DNA of 64,000 nucleotides, from positions 1-64,000 of the forward strand of contig CAZNJE010000009.1 in the NCBI GenBank assembly GCA_964573295.1. The letters are read 5' to 3'. The translations under genes and the position numbers were made by a program. The DNA comes from CAYQJL01 sp964573295. Its GTDB lineage: Bacteria > Eisenbacteria > RBG-16-71-46 > CAIMUX01 > WJJG01. Of the stretch, positions 24,483 through 33,235 are shown one piece after another. A model generated the notes under the pieces. That model searched no databases and was not told where the DNA came from. It worked only from the letters and a program-made list of their open reading frames with translations. Position 1 is the stretch's first letter; each line of letters begins with the position of its first letter.

Positions 24483-24577
24483 TCCTCGGCCATGGCTTGC
24501 GAGTCCTCGGCCATGGCTTGCGAGTCCTCGGCCATGGCTTGCGATCCTCGGGCATGGCTTGCGGTCCTCGGCCATTG
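24483..24577. repeat. 20-21 bp tandem repeat upstream of recG
   Basis: About 4.5 copies of a unit beginning TCCTCGGCCATGGCTTGCGA (24483, 24504, 24525, 24545, 24565). It fills part of the 408-bp gap between rpmB and recG; the rest of the gap holds the rpmB promoter and nothing else I recognise. Confidence 0.85.
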
Positions 24578-24758
24578 TGTTCCGTGTCCGTCGCGGGATG
24601 GGCGGCTCGCAACCGGCGGCCGTCGTTGTCCCTGTCCGTCGAGGGGGCCGGCTGCGGCCGGAGGCACCCGATCGGCTAGAGATCCTCAGGCGATGGGTGT
24701 TCGCCCACCGCTGGTGTCTCTCCAGCGAGGAGCTGAGTTCAGCGTGGAAAGCCAAGTC

Positions 24759-26828
24759 ATGGATCCGAATACCCCGATCCAGTTCCTGAAAGGGGCCGGG
24801 CCGGCCAAGGGTGAAAAGCTCGAAAAGATTTCCCTGTATACTGTTGGAGACCTCGTTTCACACTTTCCGCGAGCCTATCTGGACCGGACCCGCCTATCGC
24901 CCCTGTCGCGGCTTCAGCCCGGGAAGGAAGCCACCAGCTTGGGCACGATCCGATCGACCGCGGCCCGGCGGACCCGGGGCCGTATGCAGAACATTCACGT
25001 GATTCTCGAGGACGACAGCGGGGCCGTGGAGGTCGTCTGGTTCAATCAGCCCTACCTGACGAAACTGCTCCGCCCGGGCCGGCGGCTGCTGGTTTCGGGG
25101 ACCGTGGACTACTTCCGCCGGCTCCAGTTCCGCAACCCCGAATTTGAGTTGCTCGATGAGATCGACGAGACCGGCGCCTCGGCCCCGGGGATCGTGCCGG
25201 TCTACCCTTTGACAGCCGGGATATCCCAGCGATTGCTGCGGCGTCTCGTCGCGAGCGCGCTGGAGCAGCTTCTACCGGGACTCGAGGAGTTCATGCCCCC
25301 GCGGATTCTCCAGCGCCAGCGCCTGATCGGGTGGCGGGAGGCGCACGAACGGATCCACCGGCCTGACACCTCCGCCGCGATCGAAGAGGCCCGGCGCCGC
25401 ATCGCCTTCCAGGAACTCTTCGATCTGCAGCTGATGCTCGCGGTGGCCCGCCGTCAGGCCCGGCACCCGCGGACCGGCTGGGCACTGGCCGTCCCGGGCC
25501 GCCTGTTGGACGGCCTGCTCGAGGCCGTGCCCTTCCGTCCCACCCGGGCGCAGGAACGGGTCATCGAGGACATTCGAGCCGATCTGGCCAGCGACCGCCC
25601 GATGCACCGTCTGCTCGAGGGCGACGTGGGTTGTGGCAAGACGTTCGTGGCCATGGCAGCTGCTCTGCTGGCGGTGGAAGGCGGCGCGCAGGTGGCGTTC
25701 ATGGTCCCCACTGAGATCCTGGCCCATCAGCACGCGCGCACGATGACGGCTCTGGGCGGATCCTCAGGCGTTCGGGTCGCCTCGCTCGTTGGGGGTCTGC
25801 CGGCCCGTGAGGCCCGCGAGGTGCGGGAGCGGGTCGCCGCCGGAGAGATCGACATCGTCCTTGGGACGCATGCGCTGATCCAGGAATCGGTGCAGTTCGC
25901 CGGCTTGGGGCTGGTGATCGTCGATGAGCAGCACCGATTCGGTGTGCTCCAACGGGCGCGCTTGCTGGGCAAGGGACGCCTACCTCACGCGCTCGTCATG
26001 TCGGCAACGCCGATTCCACGGACGTTGGCGCTTACCCTCTTCGGCGATCTGGATCTCTCGGTGATCGACGAGAAGCCCCCCGGGCGCACGCCGCCGAAGA
26101 CCCATCTGATGCCCGAGGAGCGCTACGAAGAGATGCTCGGATACATCGGCCGCGAGTTGGCCGCCGGGGCGCAGGCCTACTTCGTCTGTCCGGTCATCGC
26201 CGCGAGCGAAACGAGCGATCTGAAGGCCGCCACCGATCTGTTTGCGCGCTTGCAGGTGCATCCGGCTCTCGAGGGACACTCCGGCGCACTGCTCCACGGA
26301 CAGATGCGGTCGGAGGAGAAGAACGCCGTGATGGAGGCCTTCGGCGCCGGCAAGACGCGGTACCTGGTTTCGACGACGGTGATCGAGGTGGGAGTCGATG
26401 TGGGTAACGCCAACCTCATGGTCATCGAGCATCCGGAGCGTTTCGGTCTCAGCCAGCTGCACCAGCTGCGGGGCCGGGTCGGGCGCGGCCGGCAACCGGC
26501 CCACCTCTTTCTCATCCGCCGGGCGAGGCTGGCGGAGGAATCGCTCGAGCGGTTGCGGGTGCTGGTGAGAGAGCCGGATGGTTTCCGGATCGCGGAAGAG
26601 GATCTGCGATTGCGCGGCCCCGGCGATTTCTTCGGGACGCAACAAAGCGGACTGCCGCCCTTGAAGCTGGCCGATCCGGTGGGCGCTCCCGAGTTGCTGG
26701 AACAGGCCCGCCGTGAGGCGTTCGATTTGCTGCGCGAGACTGGTGTGGAGAAGCTTGCGCGAACGGCGCTGGCCCGTAGACTGAAAGAGAGGTTCGGGGA
26801 TCGCATGCAGTGGATGAGCGTGGGCTAG
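24759..26828 (+). CDS. recG: ATP-dependent DNA helicase RecG
   Basis: Branch-migrating helicase for fork rescue and recombination. Residues about 1-140 hold the N-terminal helical region and wedge (OB-fold; LGTIRSTAARR, VEVVWFNQPYL). The superfamily 2 core has Walker A GDVGCGKT (288-295), the DEQH box (389-392), VMSATPIPRTLALT and the C-terminal QLRGRVGRG motif. Length 689, normal for RecG. ATG 24759 (MDPNTPIQFLKGAGPAKG) fits the family start; the open frame continues upstream through the repeat array but has no homology there. Confidence 0.96.
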   Translation: MDPNTPIQFLKGAGPAKGEKLEKISLYTVGDLVSHFPRAYLDRTRLSPLSRLQPGKEATSLGTIRSTAARRTRGRMQNIHVILEDDSGAVEVVWFNQPYLTKLLRPGRRLLVSGTVDYFRRLQFRNPEFELLDEIDETGASAPGIVPVYPLTAGISQRLLRRLVASALEQLLPGLEEFMPPRILQRQRLIGWREAHERIHRPDTSAAIEEARRRIAFQELFDLQLMLAVARRQARHPRTGWALAVPGRLLDGLLEAVPFRPTRAQERVIEDIRADLASDRPMHRLLEGDVGCGKTFVAMAAALLAVEGGAQVAFMVPTEILAHQHARTMTALGGSSGVRVASLVGGLPAREAREVRERVAAGEIDIVLGTHALIQESVQFAGLGLVIVDEQHRFGVLQRARLLGKGRLPHALVMSATPIPRTLALTLFGDLDLSVIDEKPPGRTPPKTHLMPEERYEEMLGYIGRELAAGAQAYFVCPVIAASETSDLKAATDLFARLQVHPALEGHSGALLHGQMRSEEKNAVMEAFGAGKTRYLVSTTVIEVGVDVGNANLMVIEHPERFGLSQLHQLRGRVGRGRQPAHLFLIRRARLAEESLERLRVLVREPDGFRIAEEDLRLRGPGDFFGTQQSGLPPLKLADPVGAPELLEQARREAFDLLRETGVEKLARTALARRLKERFGDRMQWMSVG

Positions 26829-26886
26829 ATCCGCACGGGGGCTTTGGACGGATCGGCCTGGAGGATCAATCTCCTGGGAGTCGGCC

Positions 26887-27504
26887 ATGGTCGTACGACT
26901 GCGCTGCCGCCAATGCGGTTGGCAGATCGAGATTCCGCGCTTGCGCATTCCGCGCTATGGCGCGCGGATCCGGTGTCCCGAGTGCGGGGGGTTGCAGACG
27001 GTGCCGTCTCAACCAACCGTCCTGACGACACCGGAACCAGACTGGACGAGCGACGCGGGTGCTCCGGCCGCGGGGAAGCTTGTTGACGGGGTGGTGGGCT
27101 CGGGCACGGGCCGGCACACCGACGATGCCGTCCCTCGGAATGGGCCCAGTGCCGCGAGTGTGGGCAACTCCACGACAGCGGCGGCTCCGGCCGAAGAGAC
27201 GCCTGTCATCAAGGGCGAAGCGCGGCAGCTTCTGCAGAGATGGCTTCGGGAGCTGCAGCGCGACCACGAGGTAGCCCTGACGGGCCGGCACATTTTCCGA
27301 GAGCATGCCGACGAGCTGGCGCACCTCTTCAGCATGTGGCAAGCCAGCTACCCGGGGGAGGAGGCTACCAGTCTGTTCCGCGAAGAGCTCATGGCGAGCC
27401 TGGAAGCCCCTCCCGTGAATCCTGACCTCCCGCGAGCGGTGAGGGGCGATTCGAAGGACATCGGGGATGGCCGCGCTGGCGGCGAGGTAGCCGGTGAGCG
27501 GTGA
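26887..27504 (+). CDS. Zinc-ribbon protein of unknown function
   Basis: A 205-residue protein with an N-terminal zinc ribbon of MJ0042 type: CRQCGW (8-11) and CPECGG separated by about 20 residues. A low-complexity middle (about 45-95) leads to a helical C-terminus (LLQRWLRELQRDHEVAL...ADELAHLFSMWQASYPGEEA). I do not recognise the C-terminal family. It follows recG by 58 bp and overlaps the next gene by 11 bp, so the two are probably co-translated. N-terminal ribbons of this kind often sit on regulatory or envelope-related proteins, but nothing here fixes a role. Confidence 0.7.
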   Translation: MVVRLRCRQCGWQIEIPRLRIPRYGARIRCPECGGLQTVPSQPTVLTTPEPDWTSDAGAPAAGKLVDGVVGSGTGRHTDDAVPRNGPSAASVGNSTTAAAPAEETPVIKGEARQLLQRWLRELQRDHEVALTGRHIFREHADELAHLFSMWQASYPGEEATSLFREELMASLEAPPVNPDLPRAVRGDSKDIGDGRAGGEVAGER

Positions 27505-28198
27505 TGCCCTGAGCGCATCGGGCGGGTCGCCGGCCGTTGCATCAGGTCCCGTGCCGGGTCCGGAGGTGATCTGGATCGAACGGGTCTCGCCCGGCGCCTC
27601 CGTACCGCGACCTTCGGGAGTTCTGCCCTTGCGCGCCCTGCGAGAGTTCTGCGCGCGCGTCTTGGAGGAGCGCGGGGCACGCCACCTGCCCGACGATCGC
27701 CCCCCAGAGCCCGGGGAGTGCTTCGACCTGCAAGCGGCCGGCACCGCAATTGCCCTGCGAGGCGACGAAAGCTCGCACCTGCGCTTCTCCCTGCCCATGC
27801 TCACCACCCTCGACCTGCCCGTGCACCTATTCTTATCGCTCGAGCGGCTGGGCGCCATCGATGGTTGGACGCTCGAGGACCTGCGAAGCTGGACCCACGA
27901 CGATAACGTATGCTTCGAGCTCGACCTCGGTGAAACACCCCCGAAGCGAAGCCGGGGCTTCGACGAGCATCTGGCCCGCGCGGGCCGGTTGTTCGAAGAG
28001 CATGCCGGGACTCTGCCCCGCTATGTGTGGGTTCCTGGCCTCCCGCGCGACCGTCGCCTCGGTCTGGTGCTCGAGCGCCACGGGTACGCCGGCGCCGTAT
28101 CCCACGGCTTTCCGCACCACCACATCCACGAGGGGCTCTGGATGTGGAGCGCCCGGCGGGCAGGCTGGCGGGCAATCGGCACTCGTTGGCTCAGTTGA
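27494..28198 (+). CDS. NodB-like (polysaccharide deacetylase-fold) protein, probably inactive
   Basis: A 234-residue protein overlapping the zinc-ribbon gene. The order SLPMLTTLDLPVHLFLSL, CFELDLG, RGFDEHLARAGRLFEEHAG, LPRYVWVPGL and LVLERHGYAGAVS follows the strand/helix plan of NodB polysaccharide deacetylases (F.lp.L...gipatfFl; G.H; F...l..a...le..tG..p..fr.P.G; l...Gy..vs). The metal-binding HxxxH and the first catalytic Asp are not visible in their usual places, so a degenerate fold is inferred. It could act in envelope assembly or just bind glycans; no function is claimed. Confidence 0.5.
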   Translation: MSGDALSASGGSPAVASGPVPGPEVIWIERVSPGASVPRPSGVLPLRALREFCARVLEERGARHLPDDRPPEPGECFDLQAAGTAIALRGDESSHLRFSLPMLTTLDLPVHLFLSLERLGAIDGWTLEDLRSWTHDDNVCFELDLGETPPKRSRGFDEHLARAGRLFEEHAGTLPRYVWVPGLPRDRRLGLVLERHGYAGAVSHGFPHHHIHEGLWMWSARRAGWRAIGTRWLS

Positions 28199-28276
28199 TG
28201 GTCGCATTCGGCGGGTGGGCAGGCTGGCGGGCGATCGACGCACGTACTCCTTCCTCGCGGTCCGGGATCGTCTTTC

Positions 28277-28348
28277 GTGGCCTCTACGGTCTCTGTGGCC
28301 TCTGCGGTCGGTGTGGCCTCTACGGTCGGTGTGGCCTCTACGGTCGGT
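28277..28348. repeat. 18-bp tandem repeat before mglA
   Basis: Four copies of GTGGCCTCTACGGTCGGT (first two slightly diverged) in the 390-bp gap 28199-28588. The rest of this gap shows no gene; GC-rich inverted segments near 28470-28535 could be part of a transcription end. Confidence 0.85.
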
Positions 28349-28588
28349 GGCCGGCTTGCTTCTCGGACGGCGCTGGCCCAAGACCGTGCCGCGTGTCCCT
28401 GATGGTCTCGGTTCAAGTAGATCGGCGCTGACGCCGATGGTTTGACCAAGAGCCGGTCTACACCCTTTCGTCAGGCGTCTGGCCGCCCTGACGGGTGGGC
28501 GGATGCGTCATACCCCGCGTGGGGCGGGTTGCCATCTTGGGCGGGTCTGGGCGCAGGATGCGCACCATCCATCTCATGAGGAGGGATC

Positions 28589-30526
28589 ATGGTCCTGGTC
28601 AGCTATTCCGGGAAAGAAATCAACGCCAAGATCGTCTTCTACGGTCCCGGGCTTTGCGGCAAGACGACCAATCTCGAGTACATCTACGGCAGTATTCCCT
28701 CGGACAACCGCGGGAAGATGGTGTCGATGAAGACGAAGACCGAACGTACGCTTTTCTTTGACTTTCTGCCGCTGAATCTGGGCGAGCTGGCGGGATTCAA
28801 GACTCGGTTTCTGCTCTACACCGTTCCGGGACAGGTGTACTACAACGCGACCCGCAAGCTGGTCCTCAAGGGTGTCGACGCGGTCGTGTTCGTGGCCGAT
28901 TCCCAGCGCGGGAAGATGGACGAGAACATCGAGAGCTTCCAGAACCTGAAGGACAACCTCAAGGAACACGGGCACTCGCTGGACCAGATTCCCTACGTGC
29001 TGCAGTACAACAAGCGCGATCTCCCAGACCTGTACTCGGTCGAAGAGATGGATCGGGTTCTCAACACCGAGCGGGTGCCTGCCTTCGAGGGCGTGGCGAC
29101 GACGGGCATCGGTGTCTTCGAGACCTTCCGTTCGGTATCGAAGTTGCTGCTGGGGAAGCTGTCGAAGGAGGTTGGTGCCGCTGTGGTGCAGGACACCGCC
29201 GTCACCCGCGCGCTGGACGCCAAGGTCAAGCAAGCGCCGCCCGCGCCTGCATCGCCACCTGCGGCTTCGACCTCTGAGGCGGCTTCATCGCCTCCCGCGG
29301 CTTCATCGCCCTCCGCGGCTTCATCGCCCTCCGCGGCTTCATCGCCTCCCACGACTTCAGCGCCTGCTGCGTCTGCGGGGGCCTCCGGTCAGCACCCGGA
29401 GCCAGGCCAGACCGGGGGGGTGCCCCCAGCGCCGACCCCCGACGCTGCGCCTACGCCTGCGCCCACGCCTGCGCCTACGCCTGCGCCCACGCCTGCGCCT
29501 ACGCCTAGGCCTACAGCGAACGCCGAGTCCATGTCGCCAAGGGTCGCGGCCTCTCCACCGTCGATCGAGCAACGCGATCCGGGCCAGCAGTCCGAACAGG
29601 AGCTGGCCGCAGGTGCGGCTCCGGCCGGCTCTGGGAGCGCGTCCGGTGCTGATACGGGCGCAAGGGGCGGGGCGGAGACCGAGGCGGAATCCTCTGGGGA
29701 GAGCCGTAAATCTCGCGGGCTCTGGCGATGGCTACGCCGGGATGACTCGACGGACGCATCGAGCCAGGAGCCTTCGGAGACACCCTCCCAGCCTCAGTCA
29801 CCGGGTCAGGCCGAGTCTGATCCAGGCGAACCGGCGGAGCTTCAGATGCGTGAGCATCCGGTGCCTTCGGCCGATCGGCGCAGCGAAGACCAGCAACAGG
29901 CGGGACCTGGCGCAGCACACGGCCAGGAGGCGCAGACCCCTCTGGCCCCTGCCTCTCCATCAGTGGCTAGGGAAGGGGAGACGGGCAAGACGTCTGCTCC
30001 GGCCGACCAGTCGACTCCGGCCACACCGTCTGCTCCTGCCCCAGCCGCCTCGGCCGGCGACGGGCAGGCGGATACGGTAGAGGGCTTCATCAGCGGTGCC
30101 GCCTCCTTCGGTGCCGTTGCTTCGCGCCCGGGGGAGCCCGCACCAACCTCTGGTCCCGAGGCATTCCAGCCTCCAACGCCCGGAACAGACGCAGCGGGTG
30201 CCACAACGACCGGCGTGTCCGGTCCTTTCCCCGAGGCACCCGACCAGGCCCCGTCGAGGCCGGCGGCCAACGATCGCGACGCTTTGCCGGGCGCTCAGGA
30301 GCCTGACGCAGTGGCAGGGCGGGAGCACGACGAAACCCCCGTGGCCCAGGATCCCGACGCAACACCGGGAGGCGTCGAATCGCTCAGGGAAATCGTCGTG
30401 CCGGTCGTACTTCCGTCGTCGGCGCTCAAAGGCCGGGTCGTCATCAAGCTGGAATTGCGTCTCACCGAGGAAATCGAGAGCAGCGACGGCGAGGATCAGG
30501 ACCAGACCTGGACACGAGCTGCCTAA
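28589..30526 (+). CDS. mglA: MglA-type small GTPase with a 430-residue disordered tail
   Basis: Residues 1-195 are a bacterial Ras-like GTPase: P-loop GPGLCGKTT (19-27), the MglA-typical TVPGQVYYNATRKLVLKGVD (78 on) and NKRD (141-144). In Myxococcus such GTPases set cell polarity; related ones act with polar motility machines. It follows a GGAGGGATC ribosome site. Typical MglA ends near 195. Here a Pro/Ala/Ser-rich tail (about 215-600, with APTPAPTP runs and AASSPSAASSP repeats) leads to a more ordered terminal block (about 596-645, LREIVVPVVLPSSALKGRVVIKLELRLTEE). The tail fusion is unusual; the terminal block may bind a partner. Flagellar genes follow downstream, so a role in flagellar or polar placement is an inference. 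Confidence 0.88.
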   Translation: MVLVSYSGKEINAKIVFYGPGLCGKTTNLEYIYGSIPSDNRGKMVSMKTKTERTLFFDFLPLNLGELAGFKTRFLLYTVPGQVYYNATRKLVLKGVDAVVFVADSQRGKMDENIESFQNLKDNLKEHGHSLDQIPYVLQYNKRDLPDLYSVEEMDRVLNTERVPAFEGVATTGIGVFETFRSVSKLLLGKLSKEVGAAVVQDTAVTRALDAKVKQAPPAPASPPAASTSEAASSPPAASSPSAASSPSAASSPPTTSAPAASAGASGQHPEPGQTGGVPPAPTPDAAPTPAPTPAPTPAPTPAPTPRPTANAESMSPRVAASPPSIEQRDPGQQSEQELAAGAAPAGSGSASGADTGARGGAETEAESSGESRKSRGLWRWLRRDDSTDASSQEPSETPSQPQSPGQAESDPGEPAELQMREHPVPSADRRSEDQQQAGPGAAHGQEAQTPLAPASPSVAREGETGKTSAPADQSTPATPSAPAPAASAGDGQADTVEGFISGAASFGAVASRPGEPAPTSGPEAFQPPTPGTDAAGATTTGVSGPFPEAPDQAPSRPAANDRDALPGAQEPDAVAGREHDETPVAQDPDATPGGVESLREIVVPVVLPSSALKGRVVIKLELRLTEEIESSDGEDQDQTWTRAA

Positions 30527-30553
30527 CGGCCTAGGAGTCTAGGTTGCAGGTGA

Positions 30554-30697
30554 GCTTGATCCCGGCCGGACCGGGGGGGGGGTAGGCTTGATCGTGCCTG
30601 GACCGGGGAGCGTAAGCTTGATCGTGCCTGGACCGGGGAGCGTAAGCTTGATCGTGCCTGGACCGGGGAGCGTAAGCTTGATCTTGACTGGACCGGG
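30554..30697. repeat. 30-bp tandem repeat between mglA and the TPR gene
   Basis: Three near-identical 30-bp units beginning GCTTGATCGTGCCTGGACCG (30586, 30616, 30646), a diverged fourth to 30697, and an older copy at 30554-30585. They occupy most of the 300-bp gap; no gene is seen in it. Confidence 0.88.
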
Positions 30698-30826
30698 TGT
30701 CGGTCTCTAGAGTCAGCCTGAACCGGAATCCCGAGCCTTCATCCTGCGGTGCATGCGCCACGTCGTGTACCTGCCCGTCGGGCGGAGCGCTCATTCTGCA
30801 TTCTAGTGACGGAGTATCACACGGCC

Positions 30827-31939
30827 ATGGCGGATCGGACCCTCAGTGAGGCAACGGGCGAACTCGAACGTCGAGTTGCTGAAGGCGTCGCCGACCGCGA
30901 GGATCTGCTCCGACTCGCCGAGGCCTATCGCGAATCGGGCCAGGCCAACAAAGCCGCCGAGCTACTTGAATCTGACCTCAAGAAGGGAACCCCGGACTGG
31001 GAAGCTTGCAGGTTGTGCGTGGATTGCCACCGGGAAGCCGGACGCATGGAAGACGCCGTTCGCATCCTGAACCGCTGGGCTTCGCTGTACCGGGACCGCG
31101 CACAGTTCTGGATCCTGCGCGGGTTGATGCTCGAGGAAATGGGCGACTGGCAGTCGGCCCTCAATGAACATGCGCTGGCGGCCCGCATCTCACCGCACAT
31201 GGCCGAGGCGCACTACCGGCAGGCCATCGTCTACATGCACCTGGAGAGGTACGAGGATGCGGTGCGTGCCTTCCAACAGACTCTGAAGCTCAAGCCGCGC
31301 CTGATCCCTGCTCTGATCAACCTCGGTCTGACGCGTGAAGCGATGGATGAGGTGCAGGAGGCCCGCCAGTGCTTCGAGCGCGTGCTCTCGATCGATCCCC
31401 GGTGCGCGGAGGCCCACCTCAATCTGGGCGCGCTGATGGGTGAGCAGGGTCAGTACGAGATGGCCTTCGAGCACTTCAATCAGGCCCTCACGCTGGATCC
31501 GCAGTCGTCCGAAGCGGCCTACAATGCCGGGTTGGCTCTCTTGCAGCACGAGCCCGAGCGAGCCGGGCGATACTTCCAGCATGCGGTCAAGGTGGATCGT
31601 CACAACCTGGACGCGCACCATCAGCTGGGCTTGATCGCGCAGCGACAGGGCAAGTGGAACCTGGCGATCGAGATGTTCCGAACCGTCACCGATGCCGATC
31701 CCTCTCGGATCGAGAGCCTCTTTGCCATGGGAGTCTGTTACAGCAAGGCCGATCGGCCGGCCGACGCCATCGGGGTCTTCCGGCGGCTGCTCGAACTCGC
31801 CCCGGACAATGCCGACGCCTGGTTCTACCTCGGCCTCTCCTACGACAAGAAGGGCGACTCCCAGAGTGCCCGTGAAGCCTACCGCAAGGCCGACGAGTCT
31901 GGTCGGAAAGTGCGGCAGGGGCGCCAGGGAAGAGCCTAG
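30827..31939 (+). CDS. Tetratricopeptide-repeat protein
   Basis: A 370-residue protein made almost entirely of TPR units (about nine), for example AEAHYRQAIVYMHLERYEDA, AEAHLNLGALMGEQGQYEMA and ADAWFYLGLSYDKKGDSQSA. There is no signal peptide or membrane span, so a cytoplasmic scaffold is likely. ATG 30827 has a modest GGAG site; a GTG 21 bp upstream is possible. It lies between mglA and uppP. TPR proteins encoded next to MglA-type GTPases often act as their effectors, but that is inference. Confidence 0.85.
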   Translation: MADRTLSEATGELERRVAEGVADREDLLRLAEAYRESGQANKAAELLESDLKKGTPDWEACRLCVDCHREAGRMEDAVRILNRWASLYRDRAQFWILRGLMLEEMGDWQSALNEHALAARISPHMAEAHYRQAIVYMHLERYEDAVRAFQQTLKLKPRLIPALINLGLTREAMDEVQEARQCFERVLSIDPRCAEAHLNLGALMGEQGQYEMAFEHFNQALTLDPQSSEAAYNAGLALLQHEPERAGRYFQHAVKVDRHNLDAHHQLGLIAQRQGKWNLAIEMFRTVTDADPSRIESLFAMGVCYSKADRPADAIGVFRRLLELAPDNADAWFYLGLSYDKKGDSQSAREAYRKADESGRKVRQGRQGRA

Positions 31940-31942
31940 CCA

Positions 31943-33028
31943 GTGGTTTCCCTGGCGAGTCTGACGGCGGGCCTGTACGCCGCTCTCCAGCTCGGGAGTT
32001 CCGGAAGCATCGCTTCCGCCACCGTGGGGGCGGCCATGCCGGTCGCCGCGGTTGGGACGGGGGTCGCCGCGGTTGGGACGGGGGCCGCCGCAGTCGGAGC
32101 GGGGGCCGCCGCAGTGGGAACGGGCGCCGCCGCGGTTGGGGCAAGCGCCGCGGTAGCGGGAGGCGCGACGACAAGCGTTGCGGCCGTTCCATCTGTTCTC
32201 GCCGGTGTGCTTCTCGGGCTGCTTCAAGGCCTCACCGAGTTCCTGCCGATTTCCAGCTCGGGCCATCTCGTTCTGGCGCAATCGATCTTCCAGGTTCCGC
32301 AGACGGGCATCGTGCTCGAGGTCGTGTTGCACGCGGGCACCCTCTTGGCGGTTCTCTGCAGCTTCCGCAAGGACCTGTGGATGATCCTGGTCGATTCCTG
32401 GGCCATCCTGGCCCGGCGGGGCCGGTCGGCGGAAGAGACTCGGGGGCCGGCGACAGCCGGCGACGCGGCCGTGTGGCCGGAAGGCTTCCGCACGCTGTTG
32501 CTGCTCGTGGCCGCGACCCTGCCGGTCGTCGTGGTGGGATTGCTGTGGAAGGACACGATCGAAGGTCTTTTCGAGTCGCCCCGCCTGGCCACGGTGGCCC
32601 TCATGGTCACAGGTGTCCTGTTGCTCAGCACTCGATGGATTCCGCGCGGGGGACGCCGGGTGAGCTGGGCGACAGCGCTCGCCATGGGATGCATGCAGGT
32701 GCTCAGCTTGATGCCGGGAATCTCGCGTTCGGGGGCGACGATCACCGGTGGGCTCTTCGTGCGCGGTGCGCCCGAGAAGGTGGCGCGATTCAGCTTCCTG
32801 ATGTCGATTCCCGCGATCGCAGGTTCGCTGGTGCTCGAGCTGCCGGCACTGCGAGATCTACTGCAAAGCGGCCAGGTGTTGCCCTACGCCGCCGGCTTCG
32901 TGGCGGCGTTCTTATCGGGGCTTGCCGCGATCGAGATCCTGCTGCGAATCGTGGCGCGGGGACGGTTCTTCGTCTTCGGCGCCTACTGCCTGGTGGCCGG
33001 CTTGCTGGGTTTCCTCTTCGTACACTAG
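31943..33028 (+). CDS. uppP: Undecaprenyl-diphosphatase UppP (BacA)
   Basis: Recycles undecaprenyl pyrophosphate to the lipid carrier used by MraY; loss causes bacitracin sensitivity in other bacteria. The family motifs are intact: GLTEFLPISSSGHLVL near residue 95 and LMPGISRSGATITGG near 255, in a polytopic protein. The first 75 residues are a low-complexity stretch of AAVGTG/AGA units coded by five 21-bp DNA repeats (32045-32149), absent from normal UppP of about 270 residues. The start is therefore uncertain; GTG 31943, three bases after the TPR stop, is the longest choice, while an internal start would give the usual size. Confidence 0.92.
   Translation: MVSLASLTAGLYAALQLGSSGSIASATVGAAMPVAAVGTGVAAVGTGAAAVGAGAAAVGTGAAAVGASAAVAGGATTSVAAVPSVLAGVLLGLLQGLTEFLPISSSGHLVLAQSIFQVPQTGIVLEVVLHAGTLLAVLCSFRKDLWMILVDSWAILARRGRSAEETRGPATAGDAAVWPEGFRTLLLLVAATLPVVVVGLLWKDTIEGLFESPRLATVALMVTGVLLLSTRWIPRGGRRVSWATALAMGCMQVLSLMPGISRSGATITGGLFVRGAPEKVARFSFLMSIPAIAGSLVLELPALRDLLQSGQVLPYAAGFVAAFLSGLAAIEILLRIVARGRFFVFGAYCLVAGLLGFLFVH
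32045..32149. repeat. 21-bp in-frame repeat x5 in the uppP 5' end
   Basis: Five units of 21 bp beginning GCCGCGGTTGGGACGGG, each coding AAVGTGx/AAVGAGA. The period keeps the reading frame. Confidence 0.85.
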
Positions 33029-33083
33029 AAACGGCACCGCGGAGATGATACCGAGGCCGGGAGCTATTCCGGTGCCACGAAGA

Positions 33084-33134
33084 GGGGCACCATCGGGGGA
33101 GATGGTGCCCCGCTGGAGAGGGCTGGCCGGCCCT
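33084..33134 (+). terminator. Two hairpins after uppP
   Basis: GGGGCACCATC (33084-33094) pairs with GATGGTGCCCC (33101-33111), a perfect 11-bp stem with a 6-nt loop. AGGGC (33119-33123) pairs with GCCCT (33130-33134) and is followed by TT. T-runs are short, so termination is probable but not certain. They may serve both uppP and the opposing small frame at 33176-33235. Confidence 0.55.
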
Positions 33135-33175
33135 TTCCAAACGTTAGCGGATGTGTGCGGCTTGCTGCCGGTACT

Positions 33176-33235
33176 CTACCGGCGGATCCACCAGAACAGG
33201 TCGATCAGTACCAAGGAGAACAGTAGGACTTCCAT
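33176..33235 (-). CDS. Candidate 19-residue membrane peptide
   Basis: On the minus strand a strong GGGAGG lies 6 nt before an ATG at 33235. The frame reads MEVLLFSLVLIDLFWWIRR and stops at 33176. A short hydrophobic helix with two Trp and a terminal RR is the layout of tiny bitopic peptides that stabilise membrane complexes (KdpF and CydX are examples), but I see no match to a named one. It is too short for statistical support, and no clear promoter was found upstream on that strand. Downstream on the same strand lie the hairpins at 33084-33134. Confidence 0.35.
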   Translation of the reverse strand: MEVLLFSLVLIDLFWWIRR

